From the NCBI GenBank assembly GCA_004028505.1, contig MTKO01000086.1, forward strand, positions 1-40,693: DNA of 40,693 nucleotides. Direction: 5' to 3'. This document shows positions 27,532 to 35,360 of this stretch, in pieces. The DNA comes from Candidatus Electrothrix aarhusensis. GTDB lineage: Bacteria; Desulfobacterota; Desulfobulbia; Desulfobulbales; Desulfobulbaceae. The notes under the pieces were generated by a model. The model was not told the DNA's origin. It made no database searches and saw only the letters and a list, made by a program, of their open reading frames with translations. Every line of letters begins with the position of its first letter. The stretch's first letter is position 1. The position numbers and the translations under genes are program-made.

Positions 27532-28011
27532 ATGGGTGGAGGAGGGCAGGACGCGCGGGATTTCTATTTCATGGGCAAGGCCATTGAGCTTGCTGTTGGT
27601 GCGGCGGCCATAGATGAAGTTCCTGTCGGGGCAGTTTTGGTTGATAGAGATTACACAATTGTGGCCGGGGCGGGCAATAACTGCATCCAGGCTCATGATC
27701 CTACCGGGCACGCGGAGATTCATACCCTGCGGGCAGCAGCAGAGAAGCTGAAGAACTATCGCCTTCCCGAAACTACCATGTATGTTACCTTGGAGCCCTG
27801 TCCTATGTGCGCAGCAGCCATGATTCAAGCCAGGGTGAAGCGCGTCGTTTTCGGGGCCACAGACCCTAAGGGCGGGGGGCTGCAGTCTCTGTACAGTATT
27901 GGTAATGACGGGAAGCTGAATCATAGTTTTGCCGTTGTGGGAGGTGTCAGGGCTGAGGAATGCGCTGCTCTCCTGAAAGATTTTTTCCGGCGGCGAAGAA
28001 AAAAAAGATGA
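27532..28011 (+). CDS. tadA: TadA, tRNA-specific adenosine deaminase
   Basis: Converts A34 to inosine in tRNA-Arg. Zinc ligands and proton shuttle are visible: H60-A-E62 (GHAEIH) and Cys90/Cys93 (EPCPMC). At 159 aa it is full length with a basic tail (RRRRKKR). It lies before tRNA-Ser and the SRP RNA, an order often seen in proteobacteria. Confidence 0.95.
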   Translation: MGGGGQDARDFYFMGKAIELAVGAAAIDEVPVGAVLVDRDYTIVAGAGNNCIQAHDPTGHAEIHTLRAAAEKLKNYRLPETTMYVTLEPCPMCAAAMIQARVKRVVFGATDPKGGGLQSLYSIGNDGKLNHSFAVVGGVRAEECAALLKDFFRRRRKKR

Positions 28012-28028
28012 AGGGTGTGTTTTTTTCC

Positions 28029-28057
28029 TTGTTAAAAAAACGCAGGCGGTTTATAAA
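28029..28057 (+). promoter_or_regulatory. Sigma-70 promoter for tRNA-Ser
   Basis: TTGTTA (28029-28034), a 17-nt spacer and TATAAA (28052-28057). Transcription would start about 70 bp before the tRNA. Spacing is ideal and both boxes are close to consensus. Confidence 0.55.
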
Positions 28058-28134
28058 AATGTGCCCGAAGCAGTATAAGTAACGGTTGGAGTACGAAACT
28101 TCTTTTTTCCCGACCGGTTGCTTTTCATGGAGCA

Positions 28135-28220
28135 GGAGAGGTGACCGAGTGGCTTAAGGTGCACGCCTGGAACGCGTGTGTACGCAAGTACCGTGAGTTC
28201 GAATCTCACCCTCTCCGCCA
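28135..28220 (+). tRNA. tRNA-Ser, anticodon GGA
   Basis: 86-nt class II tRNA with a 7-bp acceptor stem (GGAGAGG with CCTCTCC), anticodon stem CACGC/GCGTG enclosing loop CTGGAAC (anticodon GGA), a variable arm, the T-loop GTTCGAATC, and an encoded CCA end. It reads UCC and UCU codons. Confidence 0.95.
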
Positions 28221-28251
28221 GTTACACTACATATTTGACCCACGTTTTGAT

Positions 28252-28347
28252 AGCCGGGTCCTGCACAACAAAGAATCGTGAACTCCGTCAGGTCCGGGAG
28301 GAAGCAGCGGCAGCGAATCTCTTTGTGTGTTGCAGGGTTGCCCGGCT
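28252..28347 (+). ncRNA. ffs: Signal recognition particle RNA, small bacterial type (4.5S)
   Basis: About 96-nt hairpin RNA with the invariant apical core GTCAGGTCCGGGAGGAAGCAGC (28287-28308, SRP54/Ffh-binding). The long basal stem pairs AGCCGGGTCCTGCA at the 5' end with the TGCAGGGTTGCCCGGCT region at the 3' end. A T9 run follows as terminator. It works with Ffh to target nascent membrane proteins. ffs next to dnaX is a common gene order, here separated by about 3 kb. Confidence 0.95.
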
Positions 28348-28355
28348 TTTTTTTT

Positions 28356-28802
28356 ATCTTTTTTACTCTCCGTTGTCTTTTCTCTCTATCTCCTTTGCAC
28401 GGTTGTGCAGGGTTCTTCCCCATTTATCAATATTTCAAGCAATAAGAGTTTCAACAGGCGAGACAAATTTTATCGGAGATGGTACTCTATTCTTGATTTG
28501 ATTTTTTTGTCTTATCGACGGCGGCCAGCCGAACGCCACGGATCTGATTTTTTTTTGCTTACTGCCAAGGCGGCTAATGATCTACGGACAAGGCCGGGGC
28601 ATTGAGCGATTATCTCGTCCATGTGCGTATTTCGATCAAGGCGGCCTGTGGCCCGGACTCTTCGGAATACGAGATGGTCGGCGGAACCCGGTCGAGTGAG
28701 CGGAAGAAGCCGAGAAAGAAGAAGGAAGAGGAATAGTGATGCTTCCCGGCCCGGAGATAAACCTCCGATCTGTTAGCGGGTATCCCTTGTGAAACAATAA
28801 CT
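28356..28802. other. Intergenic region after the SRP RNA
   Basis: About 450 bp with long T-rich stretches at first and a GC-richer second part. The only candidate gene is the short basic ORF listed at 28602-28736. No RNA gene or transposase remnant was recognised. Confidence 0.5.
28602..28736 (+). CDS. Possible small basic protein (44 aa)
   Basis: TTG-initiated ORF opening SDYLVHVRISIKAACG and ending in a charged tail (SSERKKPRKKKEEE). The local base composition is higher in GC than the flanks and the peptide looks protein-like. There is no good ribosome binding site, it is too short for confident calling, and I recognise no family. Confidence 0.28.
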   Translation: MSDYLVHVRISIKAACGPDSSEYEMVGGTRSSERKKPRKKKEEE

Positions 28803-30908
28803 ATGGAAAAAGCAATGCTGTTGAAAAGAATAATTGGCAATGCAGTTATTGTGTTGCAATTTTCGTTAGGTATTTTGGGGCTATTGCATTCACCCTGCTT
28901 TGCAGAAATTTGTGATACCGATTGTGCAAGAGAAGCAAAACCTTATGCTGATTTAGCAAGTTTTGTTTACACTAAAGGTAAAGATGGAAACGGTTGGGAA
29001 CTTGTTAAATACAATAGTGGTAAAATTGTAGATTTTGACTGGTCTTTTGGATGTGAACATTATATGCCATTTGAAAGCTATATAGGGTGTGAATTGTCAG
29101 GATATTATGCAGCTTTATATCATAAAAAAGGAACAAACGAATATGCCTTGGTATTTAGAGGTACTCATATTCTTTCTCCTGGAGACTGGAATGCAAATAT
29201 CGGACAGTATCTTGGGTTAACTAATTTTATATACTTTAATGATCAATATGATAAAGCTGTTGATACGGTAGACGCTGTACAAAGCTTATTGCCTGTAGAA
29301 GCAGATATTGTTTTAGCTGGACACTCGTTAGGAGGTGGATTGGCAACCTGGGCAGCTCATAAAAGAGGATTAAAAGCGTATGTTTTTAATACAGCAAGAA
29401 TAAGCTATATCTCCCAGAAGTTTCTCCCTGATACACCAGGATGTTCTGTAAAATCATATATTGCTTACGATGGTTTAGCCGAATGGCGTGATGTCGTATC
29501 AGCGTTTGGAGAAAAAACTTCCAAGACAACCGACTATATGGTTGAAATTCCAGTATATTGGGGAGATCGTAAATGGTTCGGAGTAGACTTGCACTTTATA
29601 GATTTGATTAATGCTGCACTAACTTTCTATGCAAACACCGGAGAAATAGCGACACCTCCATCTCCATCTTCAATCCTTCAATCTTGGCAGGAAAATTATA
29701 TTTCTTCGCCTGGAGGAGATCCCATTATTCAAAGTGTCTGGGGGCTTACTCCAGGAGGAACAGCAACACTGAGAGTTCAGTACATAGAGGAAGGATCATC
29801 AGAAGATATTCCAATAAGTGCTAAAGAGATTGATAGTGACGGCCATTGGAGTGTTTCGTATTCGCCAAGTGTCAATAAACCTATCGGTCATTATCAGTGG
29901 TGGGTAATAGATGGCGTGACGGATAATGAAACCGAAAAGATTCCTTATCAAATTGTCCGCCCTTACACGGAAGGCGAGACCCCTTGGTATGGAAATTACG
30001 GTACAGAGATTATAGACAACACTTCTGTCCCTGAGTGCCTTCCAGATTTTGTAGCCAAAAGAGCATGGATAACCAAGAGCGAGAACGGAGAAGATAAATA
30101 TGTCTTTGAGGTCGGAGATACGCCTTGGATTAATGTCAAAGTAAAGAATGAAGGATGCGCGGGCAGTCCGCAAGATATCAGTGTGTGGTATTTGCTTTCA
30201 AAAGGTGAAAAGGAAGATAATCACCATGATTGGGAAAAAATCGGCACCGATACGATAAGGGATTATGAGCTGTCTGTCGGGCAGGATAAATGGGAGAAAG
30301 AAGAGTTTACTGTCCCTGACGAACCCGGCAAATATAATATAGTTGCATGTGCCGACAGGATAGCCCTGTACGATAACGGTCATGGCGATGTATACGAAGA
30401 ACACAAATCGAATGACTGCTCAACAGAAGCAGTATTCACTGTCCTGCCAAAAAATAATACTCCCGAAGGATACTTCGATAGCGCGACGTGCGATTCTCTT
30501 TCCGGTTGGGCAAAAGACCCGGATATTACCACTCCCATTTTTGTTCGTTTTTATAAAGACGGTCCTATAGGTACAGGTACATATATTGGTAGTGCATTTG
30601 CAGATCTTTATCGAAGCGATTTGCCTTACTCTGATCAAAATCATGGCTTTTCTCTTGCCTTGCCAGATTCCTTGAATGATGGAATTGAACATCAGATTTA
30701 TGTTTATGGTATTGATGATACCGGCGGTGCCGATTTTCTCCTGACCAATTCCCCAAAGACGGTACAATGCGGCCTGACAGCGGATCAGCTTATGGCCTTA
30801 CTGTCTGCTATAGAAAAAATTGTTTTATCGGACGAAAACTTGTCTACGGACAAGGACAATAAGAGTAAGGCACTTCCGGCGATACTGAAGCTGTTGCTGC
30901 TTAAGTAG
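28803..30908 (+). CDS. Secreted class-3 lipase-like protein with CARDB-like and C-terminal adhesion-type domains
   Basis: 701-aa exported hydrolase. A signal peptide covers about residues 1-34 (cleavage after CFA). The alpha/beta-hydrolase core has the VFRGT oxyanion region (118-121) and the nucleophile Ser175 in LAGHSLGGGLA; His264 (VDLHFID) and an Asp at 223 or 230 could complete the triad. Residues ~425-545 resemble a CARDB-like beta-sandwich (VKNEGCAGSPQDISVWY). Residues ~555-655 (GYFDSATCDSLSGWAKDP, then HGFSLALPDSLNDG) match a repeat domain common in exported bacterial proteins. It is AT-rich compared with neighbours and sits between ffs and dnaX, so acquired cargo is likely. The substrate is unknown. 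Confidence 0.82.
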   Translation: MEKAMLLKRIIGNAVIVLQFSLGILGLLHSPCFAEICDTDCAREAKPYADLASFVYTKGKDGNGWELVKYNSGKIVDFDWSFGCEHYMPFESYIGCELSGYYAALYHKKGTNEYALVFRGTHILSPGDWNANIGQYLGLTNFIYFNDQYDKAVDTVDAVQSLLPVEADIVLAGHSLGGGLATWAAHKRGLKAYVFNTARISYISQKFLPDTPGCSVKSYIAYDGLAEWRDVVSAFGEKTSKTTDYMVEIPVYWGDRKWFGVDLHFIDLINAALTFYANTGEIATPPSPSSILQSWQENYISSPGGDPIIQSVWGLTPGGTATLRVQYIEEGSSEDIPISAKEIDSDGHWSVSYSPSVNKPIGHYQWWVIDGVTDNETEKIPYQIVRPYTEGETPWYGNYGTEIIDNTSVPECLPDFVAKRAWITKSENGEDKYVFEVGDTPWINVKVKNEGCAGSPQDISVWYLLSKGEKEDNHHDWEKIGTDTIRDYELSVGQDKWEKEEFTVPDEPGKYNIVACADRIALYDNGHGDVYEEHKSNDCSTEAVFTVLPKNNTPEGYFDSATCDSLSGWAKDPDITTPIFVRFYKDGPIGTGTYIGSAFADLYRSDLPYSDQNHGFSLALPDSLNDGIEHQIYVYGIDDTGGADFLLTNSPKTVQCGLTADQLMALLSAIEKIVLSDENLSTDKDNKSKALPAILKLLLLK

Positions 30909-30962
30909 TGAACGGACTATTTGCAACTAAATATAATTCTCTAACTTCATGAGGTATTGACG

Positions 30963-31292
30963 ATGAAGAGATTTCTTGTAATGTTTTTCATCCTGCTGGC
31001 GATTACGGTTTCATCAAGCTTGGTATACGCTGAACGAATCACTCAGACTGACGTTACAATAGATATCCTAGGGTCTCATTGGGATACGCCGTTATATATG
31101 ACTCTGATTGAAGGTTTCGATACTACCTGTAAATTTAATTTGATCTATTGTAAGAAAGTGAATAAGGATTGTCCATTTTATTACTCTACAGCTTTAGCGG
31201 CAAAGCTGACTAACAGAAAGCTGAAGGAAATTAGATATGAGCATGACCCAGACACTGATTATTGCGATCTTGTTCTGATATCCATTCAGTAG
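30963..31292 (+). CDS. Small secreted protein, unknown
   Basis: 109-aa protein with a signal peptide (MKRFLVMFFILLAITVSSSLVYA) and a mature part containing four cysteines (TTCKFNLIYCKKVNKDC, then DYCDL), suggesting disulfides. I chose the ATG at 30963 with GAGG 8 nt upstream. It follows the lipase by 54 bp on the same strand and may be its partner. No family recognised. Confidence 0.65.
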   Translation: MKRFLVMFFILLAITVSSSLVYAERITQTDVTIDILGSHWDTPLYMTLIEGFDTTCKFNLIYCKKVNKDCPFYYSTALAAKLTNRKLKEIRYEHDPDTDYCDLVLISIQ

Positions 31293-31376
31293 TGCAAAAG
31301 CTCGCAACAATGTCTCTTGGTAAGTTTATACCGGCAATTCCAATGAACCACTGGTCGGAATAGATAATTGTTTCTA

Positions 31377-31476
31377 GTGCCCAAGCTCTGCTTGGGCACT
31401 GAGACCGTGAAGTTCCGCTTCATCCAAGAAGAAGTAGAGCTTCAGCAATAAGGACTCCCAAGCAGGAGCTTGGGAG
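31377..31476. repeat. Palindromic repeat element with four hairpins
   Basis: Two strong hairpins share a CCCAAGC/GCTTGGG core: GTGCCCAAGC TCT GCTTGGGCAC (31377-31399) and CTCCCAAGC AGGA GCTTGGGAG (31455-31476). Between them are two weaker ones, TGAAG/CTTCA (31408-31422) and GAAG/CTTC (31431-31443). The compact layout resembles REP/BIME-like non-autonomous elements, and not a CRISPR. Confidence 0.65.
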
Positions 31477-31553
31477 CCAGAAAAAAAGCCTGTTATCAGA
31501 CCGCTGGCAGATCAACCTATATCCTGAATTGAATCAACAGATAGAAAATACTC

Positions 31554-33505
31554 GTGTCCTACCTCGTCCTAGCCAGAAAATCCCGACCCCAGACTTTTGC
31601 CCAGGTTGTCGGCCAGAAACCCATTGTTCGTACCCTGCAAAACGGATTATTGCAGACCCGGGTACCCCATGCCCTGATCTTCAGTGGAGTGCGCGGTACC
31701 GGCAAAACCACCCTTGCCCGCATCATGGCCAAGGCCATAAACTGCGAACAGGGGCCGCCGCCTGAACCCTGCAACGAATGCCGCTCCTGCAAAGAGATTA
31801 TGGCAGGCAGTTCGGTTGATCTGCACGAGGTGGATGGTGCCTCGAACCGGGGTATTCAGGAAATCCGCGAGCTGAAAGAAAACATCCGTTTCATGCCCAC
31901 CAGCTCGAAGTTCAAGATCATCATCATTGATGAAGTTCACATGCTCACCACAGAGGCCTTCAATGCCCTGCTCAAGACCCTTGAGGAGCCGCCTGAGCAT
32001 GTCTATTTCATGTTTGCCACCACGGAATTGCACAAGGTGCCGGTGACCATTCTCTCTCGTTGCCAGCGTTATGAGCTGAAACGGGTAGTCCATGCGGAGC
32101 TAGCTGCCCATTTTGCCTCCCTTGCCCAACAGGAGGGCATCAGTATTGATGAGGCCGCTCTGAATATGGTGGTGCGAGAGGCAGGCGGTTCGGTGCGCGA
32201 TGGACTCAGTCTACTGGATCAAGTCTTTTCGTACTGCGGGGAGAACGTCACCGGCGAAGAGGTGGCTGATGTCCTGGGGTTAGTCAGTCATGAGGTGATT
32301 GCCGATCTTGCCCGCGCCCTCCTTGCCAAAGATCTGAGTGCCGCCCTGAACAACCTGGATAAGGTGTACAGCTACGGCATGGATATCAAGCGGTTTATTA
32401 ATGAGCTGCTGGCTTGGTTCCGGAGCCTTGTAGTATGCAGCGTCAGCCAGGATCCTGCACGCCTTCTTGATCTGCCTGCTGACGAGTTGGCTCTTTTGCA
32501 AGAGGTCGTTGCGGCTTATTCCTCCCAGACGCTGTTCATGATGTTCAACCTCCTGCTTGAAGGGCTTGAAAAGGCCGCTTTTTCAGCCCGTCCTCGTTTT
32601 GCTGTGGAAATGACCTTTATCCGGGCCGTGCAGGTGGATGATGTGGTGCCAGTCACCGATCTGCTCACACGACTGGATGACGTGTTGGCTGGCGTTGCTT
32701 TGCCGCAACAGCAGGTAGTAGCTCCGCAAGCCCGGCAGTCGATACCGTCTCCCCAGGTAACTCCTCAAACAAGCCGCCAGATAAACCAGCAGATTCCGCA
32801 GTCGGACCGGGGAAAAGGATCGACAGGGCCGTCCGCAGCTCAAGCAGCTCAAGCAACGCAAAGTAGGGGCGACCGGCCGGTCGCCCCTACTGTAACGGAA
32901 AAAAAAAGCATTCCGAACCTGAACCGATAGCCCCGCCTTCGCAGGCTTTGTCCTTTGATGAACAAGGGAGAGAACCGGCTAACGTATCGGTTCACGCACC
33001 GGAACCGAATACACCCGGAGTATCAGAACAGAATCCGCCACCACCAGAAGATACATATGCCCCGGTTGCATCATCAGCTGCACATAAAAAAGATGTGCGC
33101 AAGCATTGGCCCGACTTTATCAGCTATGTTCAGGAGCGGGTCAAATGGATGGGGGCTGCCCTGAAAAGTTCGTCTTCAGCCTGTTTAGAAAACGGTGTCC
33201 TGACGGTGAACTATGATGAATCCGTCGACTGTAAGCTGCTTGAGAGTAAAGCAAACCTTGTTCGACTCACCGAGTTTGCTATGGATTTTTTCCAGGAAGA
33301 GCTGAAGGTAACCTTCCAGGTACCAAACTCTTCAGCCGGTTCCGCAGATTCAGATAGTGCCGTAGCCGTGCGACAGGAACGCCAGAAATTGGCTCATGAT
33401 TCTTTGGTACTGTCTGCTGTAGATATCTTTAACGGCCAAGTTGGAGATATCCGAGTGGGGCCACGTTTCCGTGGACCGTTGCATGAGGAAAAAGTTGACG
33501 AATAA
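31554..33505 (+). CDS. dnaX: DnaX, DNA polymerase III gamma/tau subunit (gamma and tau frames)
   Basis: Clamp-loader ATPase subunit. The AAA+ core has Walker A GVRGTGKTT (45-53), a Cys4 zinc site (64/73/76/79), Walker B DEVH (126-129) and the ILSRCQRYELKR sensor region. The start is GTG (no earlier start after a stop at 31542). The first frame ends at 32930, giving a gamma-like protein of 458 aa. The tau-specific C-terminal region (to 33505) lies in the -1 frame and joins at an A9 run (32899-32907). A -1 shift gives TEKKKHSEPEPIAPPSQ and a tau of about 650 aa. This could be natural frameshifting or slippage as in other dnaX genes, or a missing base as elsewhere in this sequence. A perfect palindrome sits just upstream. 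Confidence 0.93.
32863..32890. repeat. Perfect 28-bp palindrome inside dnaX
   Basis: GTAGGGGCGACCGG joined to its exact reverse complement, encoding RGDRPVAP within the linker of DnaX. As RNA it makes a 12-bp stem with loop GGCC. This GTAGGGGCG...CGCCCCTAC type resembles short REP-like elements common in environmental genomes, so it may be an in-frame insertion. Confidence 0.8.
32899..32907 (+). promoter_or_regulatory. A9 slippery run of dnaX
   Basis: Nine A's (GAA AAA AAA AGC in the gamma frame) lie 8 nt after the palindrome, where gamma and tau frames meet. The geometry (stem, 8 nt, A-run) is that described for stem-loop-stimulated transcriptional slippage. A missing A is the competing explanation. 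Confidence 0.5.
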
Positions 33506-33585
33506 TCTAAAAAAATGATTATACTTTCCAGGAAAGGAAGCAGAGTGCTTCCTGATTTACTTGGAAATACTATAAGGGAATGATA

Positions 33586-33894
33586 ATGAATATTTCAGAC
33601 ATGATGCAGCAGGCAAAGGACTTTCAGAAGAAAATGGGTGATATGCAGGAGGAGTTGGCAACCCAAAACGTTACCGGTTCTGCTGGTGGGGGCATGGTAA
33701 CAGCCACTATGAATGGCCGAGGTGAATTGGTCGGCCTTGCTCTTGAACCAGGTATTGTCAAAGCCGATGAGATTGATATGCTCCAGGATTTGATTGTGGC
33801 AGCGGTTAATGACGGGGCCCGCAAGGCGGCTGAGCTGGGCAAAGGTGAGATGTCCAAGCTGACCGGAGGACTCAATATTCCGGGCCTATCATAA
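33586..33894 (+). CDS. ybaB: YbaB/EbfC nucleoid-associated protein
   Basis: Small DNA-binding protein (102 aa). Signatures are MQQAKDFQKKMGDMQEELA, the GMVTATMNGRGEL beta-hairpin, and DLIVAAVNDGARKA. I chose the ATG at 33586 with AAGGGA about 7 nt upstream, over an ATG at 33580. It lies between dnaX and recR, the standard order. Confidence 0.94.
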   Translation: MNISDMMQQAKDFQKKMGDMQEELATQNVTGSAGGGMVTATMNGRGELVGLALEPGIVKADEIDMLQDLIVAAVNDGARKAAELGKGEMSKLTGGLNIPGLS

Positions 33895-33901
33895 GCCGAT
33901 C

Positions 33902-34504
33902 ATGCAGGTTATTCCCCCGGCGCTGGAGCGGCTGATTATTGATCTGACCCGGTTGCCCGGTATCGGTCAGAAGACCGCCTCTCGGCTTGCCCTCTACCTT
34001 TTGCGGCGTCCTGCTGCCGAGGCACTACATCTCTCGACCAGTTTGGCTGAACTCCACGCATCTATTCAGTTATGCAGCCGTTGCTTTGCCTTTTCTGAGA
34101 ACGATCCTTGTCAGATCTGTGAAGATTCTCGCCGCAATGATCGCTTGGTTTGCGTGGTGGAAGCACCCGGTGATCTGATGGCTATTGAAAAGACCGGTTC
34201 CTTTGGCGGAGTCTATCATATTTTGCACGGGGTCTTAGCCCCTATGGAGGGAATCGGGCCGGATGAACTCAAAATCCGTGAACTCTTCCAGCGGGTGAGG
34301 ACGCAGGAGATAGAGGAAATTCTGGTAGCTACCAGTTCCACGGTGCCGGGCGAGGCCACGGCCTCCTATCTTATTGATTACCTGGCAGGCATGCCGGTCA
34401 AGGTGACTCGCCTTGCCTGTGGGATTCCTATGGGGATGGATATCAAGTATGCGGATGAGCATACTTTGGCACGGGCTGTGGAATCTCGGCAGATTATAAG
34501 ATGA
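33902..34504 (+). CDS. recR: RecR recombination mediator
   Basis: Recombinational repair protein working with RecFO to load RecA. It has an N-terminal helix-hairpin-helix (LPGIGQKTASRLA), a Cys4 zinc finger (CSRC and CQIC) and a Toprim domain (VCVVEAPGDLMAIE), followed by a PGEATASYL segment and GIPMGMDIKYADE. At 200 aa it is intact; it starts 7 bp after ybaB. Confidence 0.96.
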   Translation: MQVIPPALERLIIDLTRLPGIGQKTASRLALYLLRRPAAEALHLSTSLAELHASIQLCSRCFAFSENDPCQICEDSRRNDRLVCVVEAPGDLMAIEKTGSFGGVYHILHGVLAPMEGIGPDELKIRELFQRVRTQEIEEILVATSSTVPGEATASYLIDYLAGMPVKVTRLACGIPMGMDIKYADEHTLARAVESRQIIR

Positions 34505-34518
34505 TAGATTTTAACATT

Positions 34519-34785
34519 TTAACCATCTGGAAACACAGGTGGGTTTTCTTTGGGAAAGCTTTTAAAGTCGCAGGAGGAGCACAACTGGGTTATGTGCTTC
34601 GTGTACCCTGATTGCCTCCTTTTTAGTGTTTCTTTCATCCGAACACAGAGTTCCTCAAGCTCCATATAGGCGGTTGGCTGAAGAAGGTGGTTCTCATAGC
34701 ATTTTGTCACTAATTCCAAATTAAGAAGTGACATGTTGACGTATACAGCAAGTTGTTCAAGGGTATCTATACACGGTATAGGCAT
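34519..34785 (-). CDS. Hypothetical protein (88 aa)
   Basis: Reverse-strand ORF converging on recR. It is predicted helical (LEQLAVYVNMSLLNLELVTKCYENHLL) with a CSSC pair near the C-terminus. No clear ribosome binding site, but a 7-bp inverted repeat (ACTTGTC/GACAAGT, 34787-34810) lies directly upstream of the ATG. No family recognised; moderately likely to be real. Confidence 0.42.
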   Translation of the reverse strand: MPIPCIDTLEQLAVYVNMSLLNLELVTKCYENHLLQPTAYMELEELCVRMKETLKRRQSGYTKHITQLCSSCDFKSFPKENPPVFPDG

Positions 34786-35360
34786 GACTTGTCGTTGTCA
34801 CAGGACAAGTGTAACAACAGCTTAAAAGTATGACTTTACATGCATTACCATAGTTTTGTTACTTGAGATGAGACTCAACTCATCCAGAAAGTGTCAACTG
34901 GCATATGAAGCATGCCGCTTTTTTATAGTACCGTTTTTCAAGAATTTTGAGCTTTGGTAGTTTAGGATAACAACAGCGTAGCATGATGATTGATAATTTT
35001 TCATCGTTATTATTTTTTTAAAGTGCTGATTCAATAATCATCCAGGCAAAATTTTGAGGCGTAGGAAGACTTGTTTGTGTTAAAAAATTCCCTTCTCGCG
35101 CAAAGATATTTTTTATGAAGAGTCTTGGTGGGCGATGCATTTTTTGTAAATGAATTGCCAAATACCACGAGGTGGTAAAAAACAGCATTGACCGTCAGTA
35201 CAGTTTGTGGTACTTCATTCTTTAGCTTCAGAGTTTTATGATGAAGCTGATCCAGGCTTTGAGGTGAAGACATTCTCATTACCTGTTTCCAATGGCAGTC
35301 AAATTGGGCCGGATCGTATTGATCGGTCAACGAACAGAAGTCTCAAAGGAGAGATGAACG
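34786..35360. other. Long regulatory-looking spacer before sqr
   Basis: 575 bp without a convincing gene; a 99-codon reverse ORF (35031-35330) lacks coding character. It contains the inverted repeat near 34787, a weak GGCAT/ATGCC hairpin with T6 near 34900-34926, and a TACCAC-GAG-GTGGTA palindrome (35163-35177) that could be an operator for sqr. Confidence 0.5.

Noticed and set aside
31377-31476. CRISPR-like array
   Set aside because: Only two similar units, each self-complementary, with no regular spacers and no cas genes.
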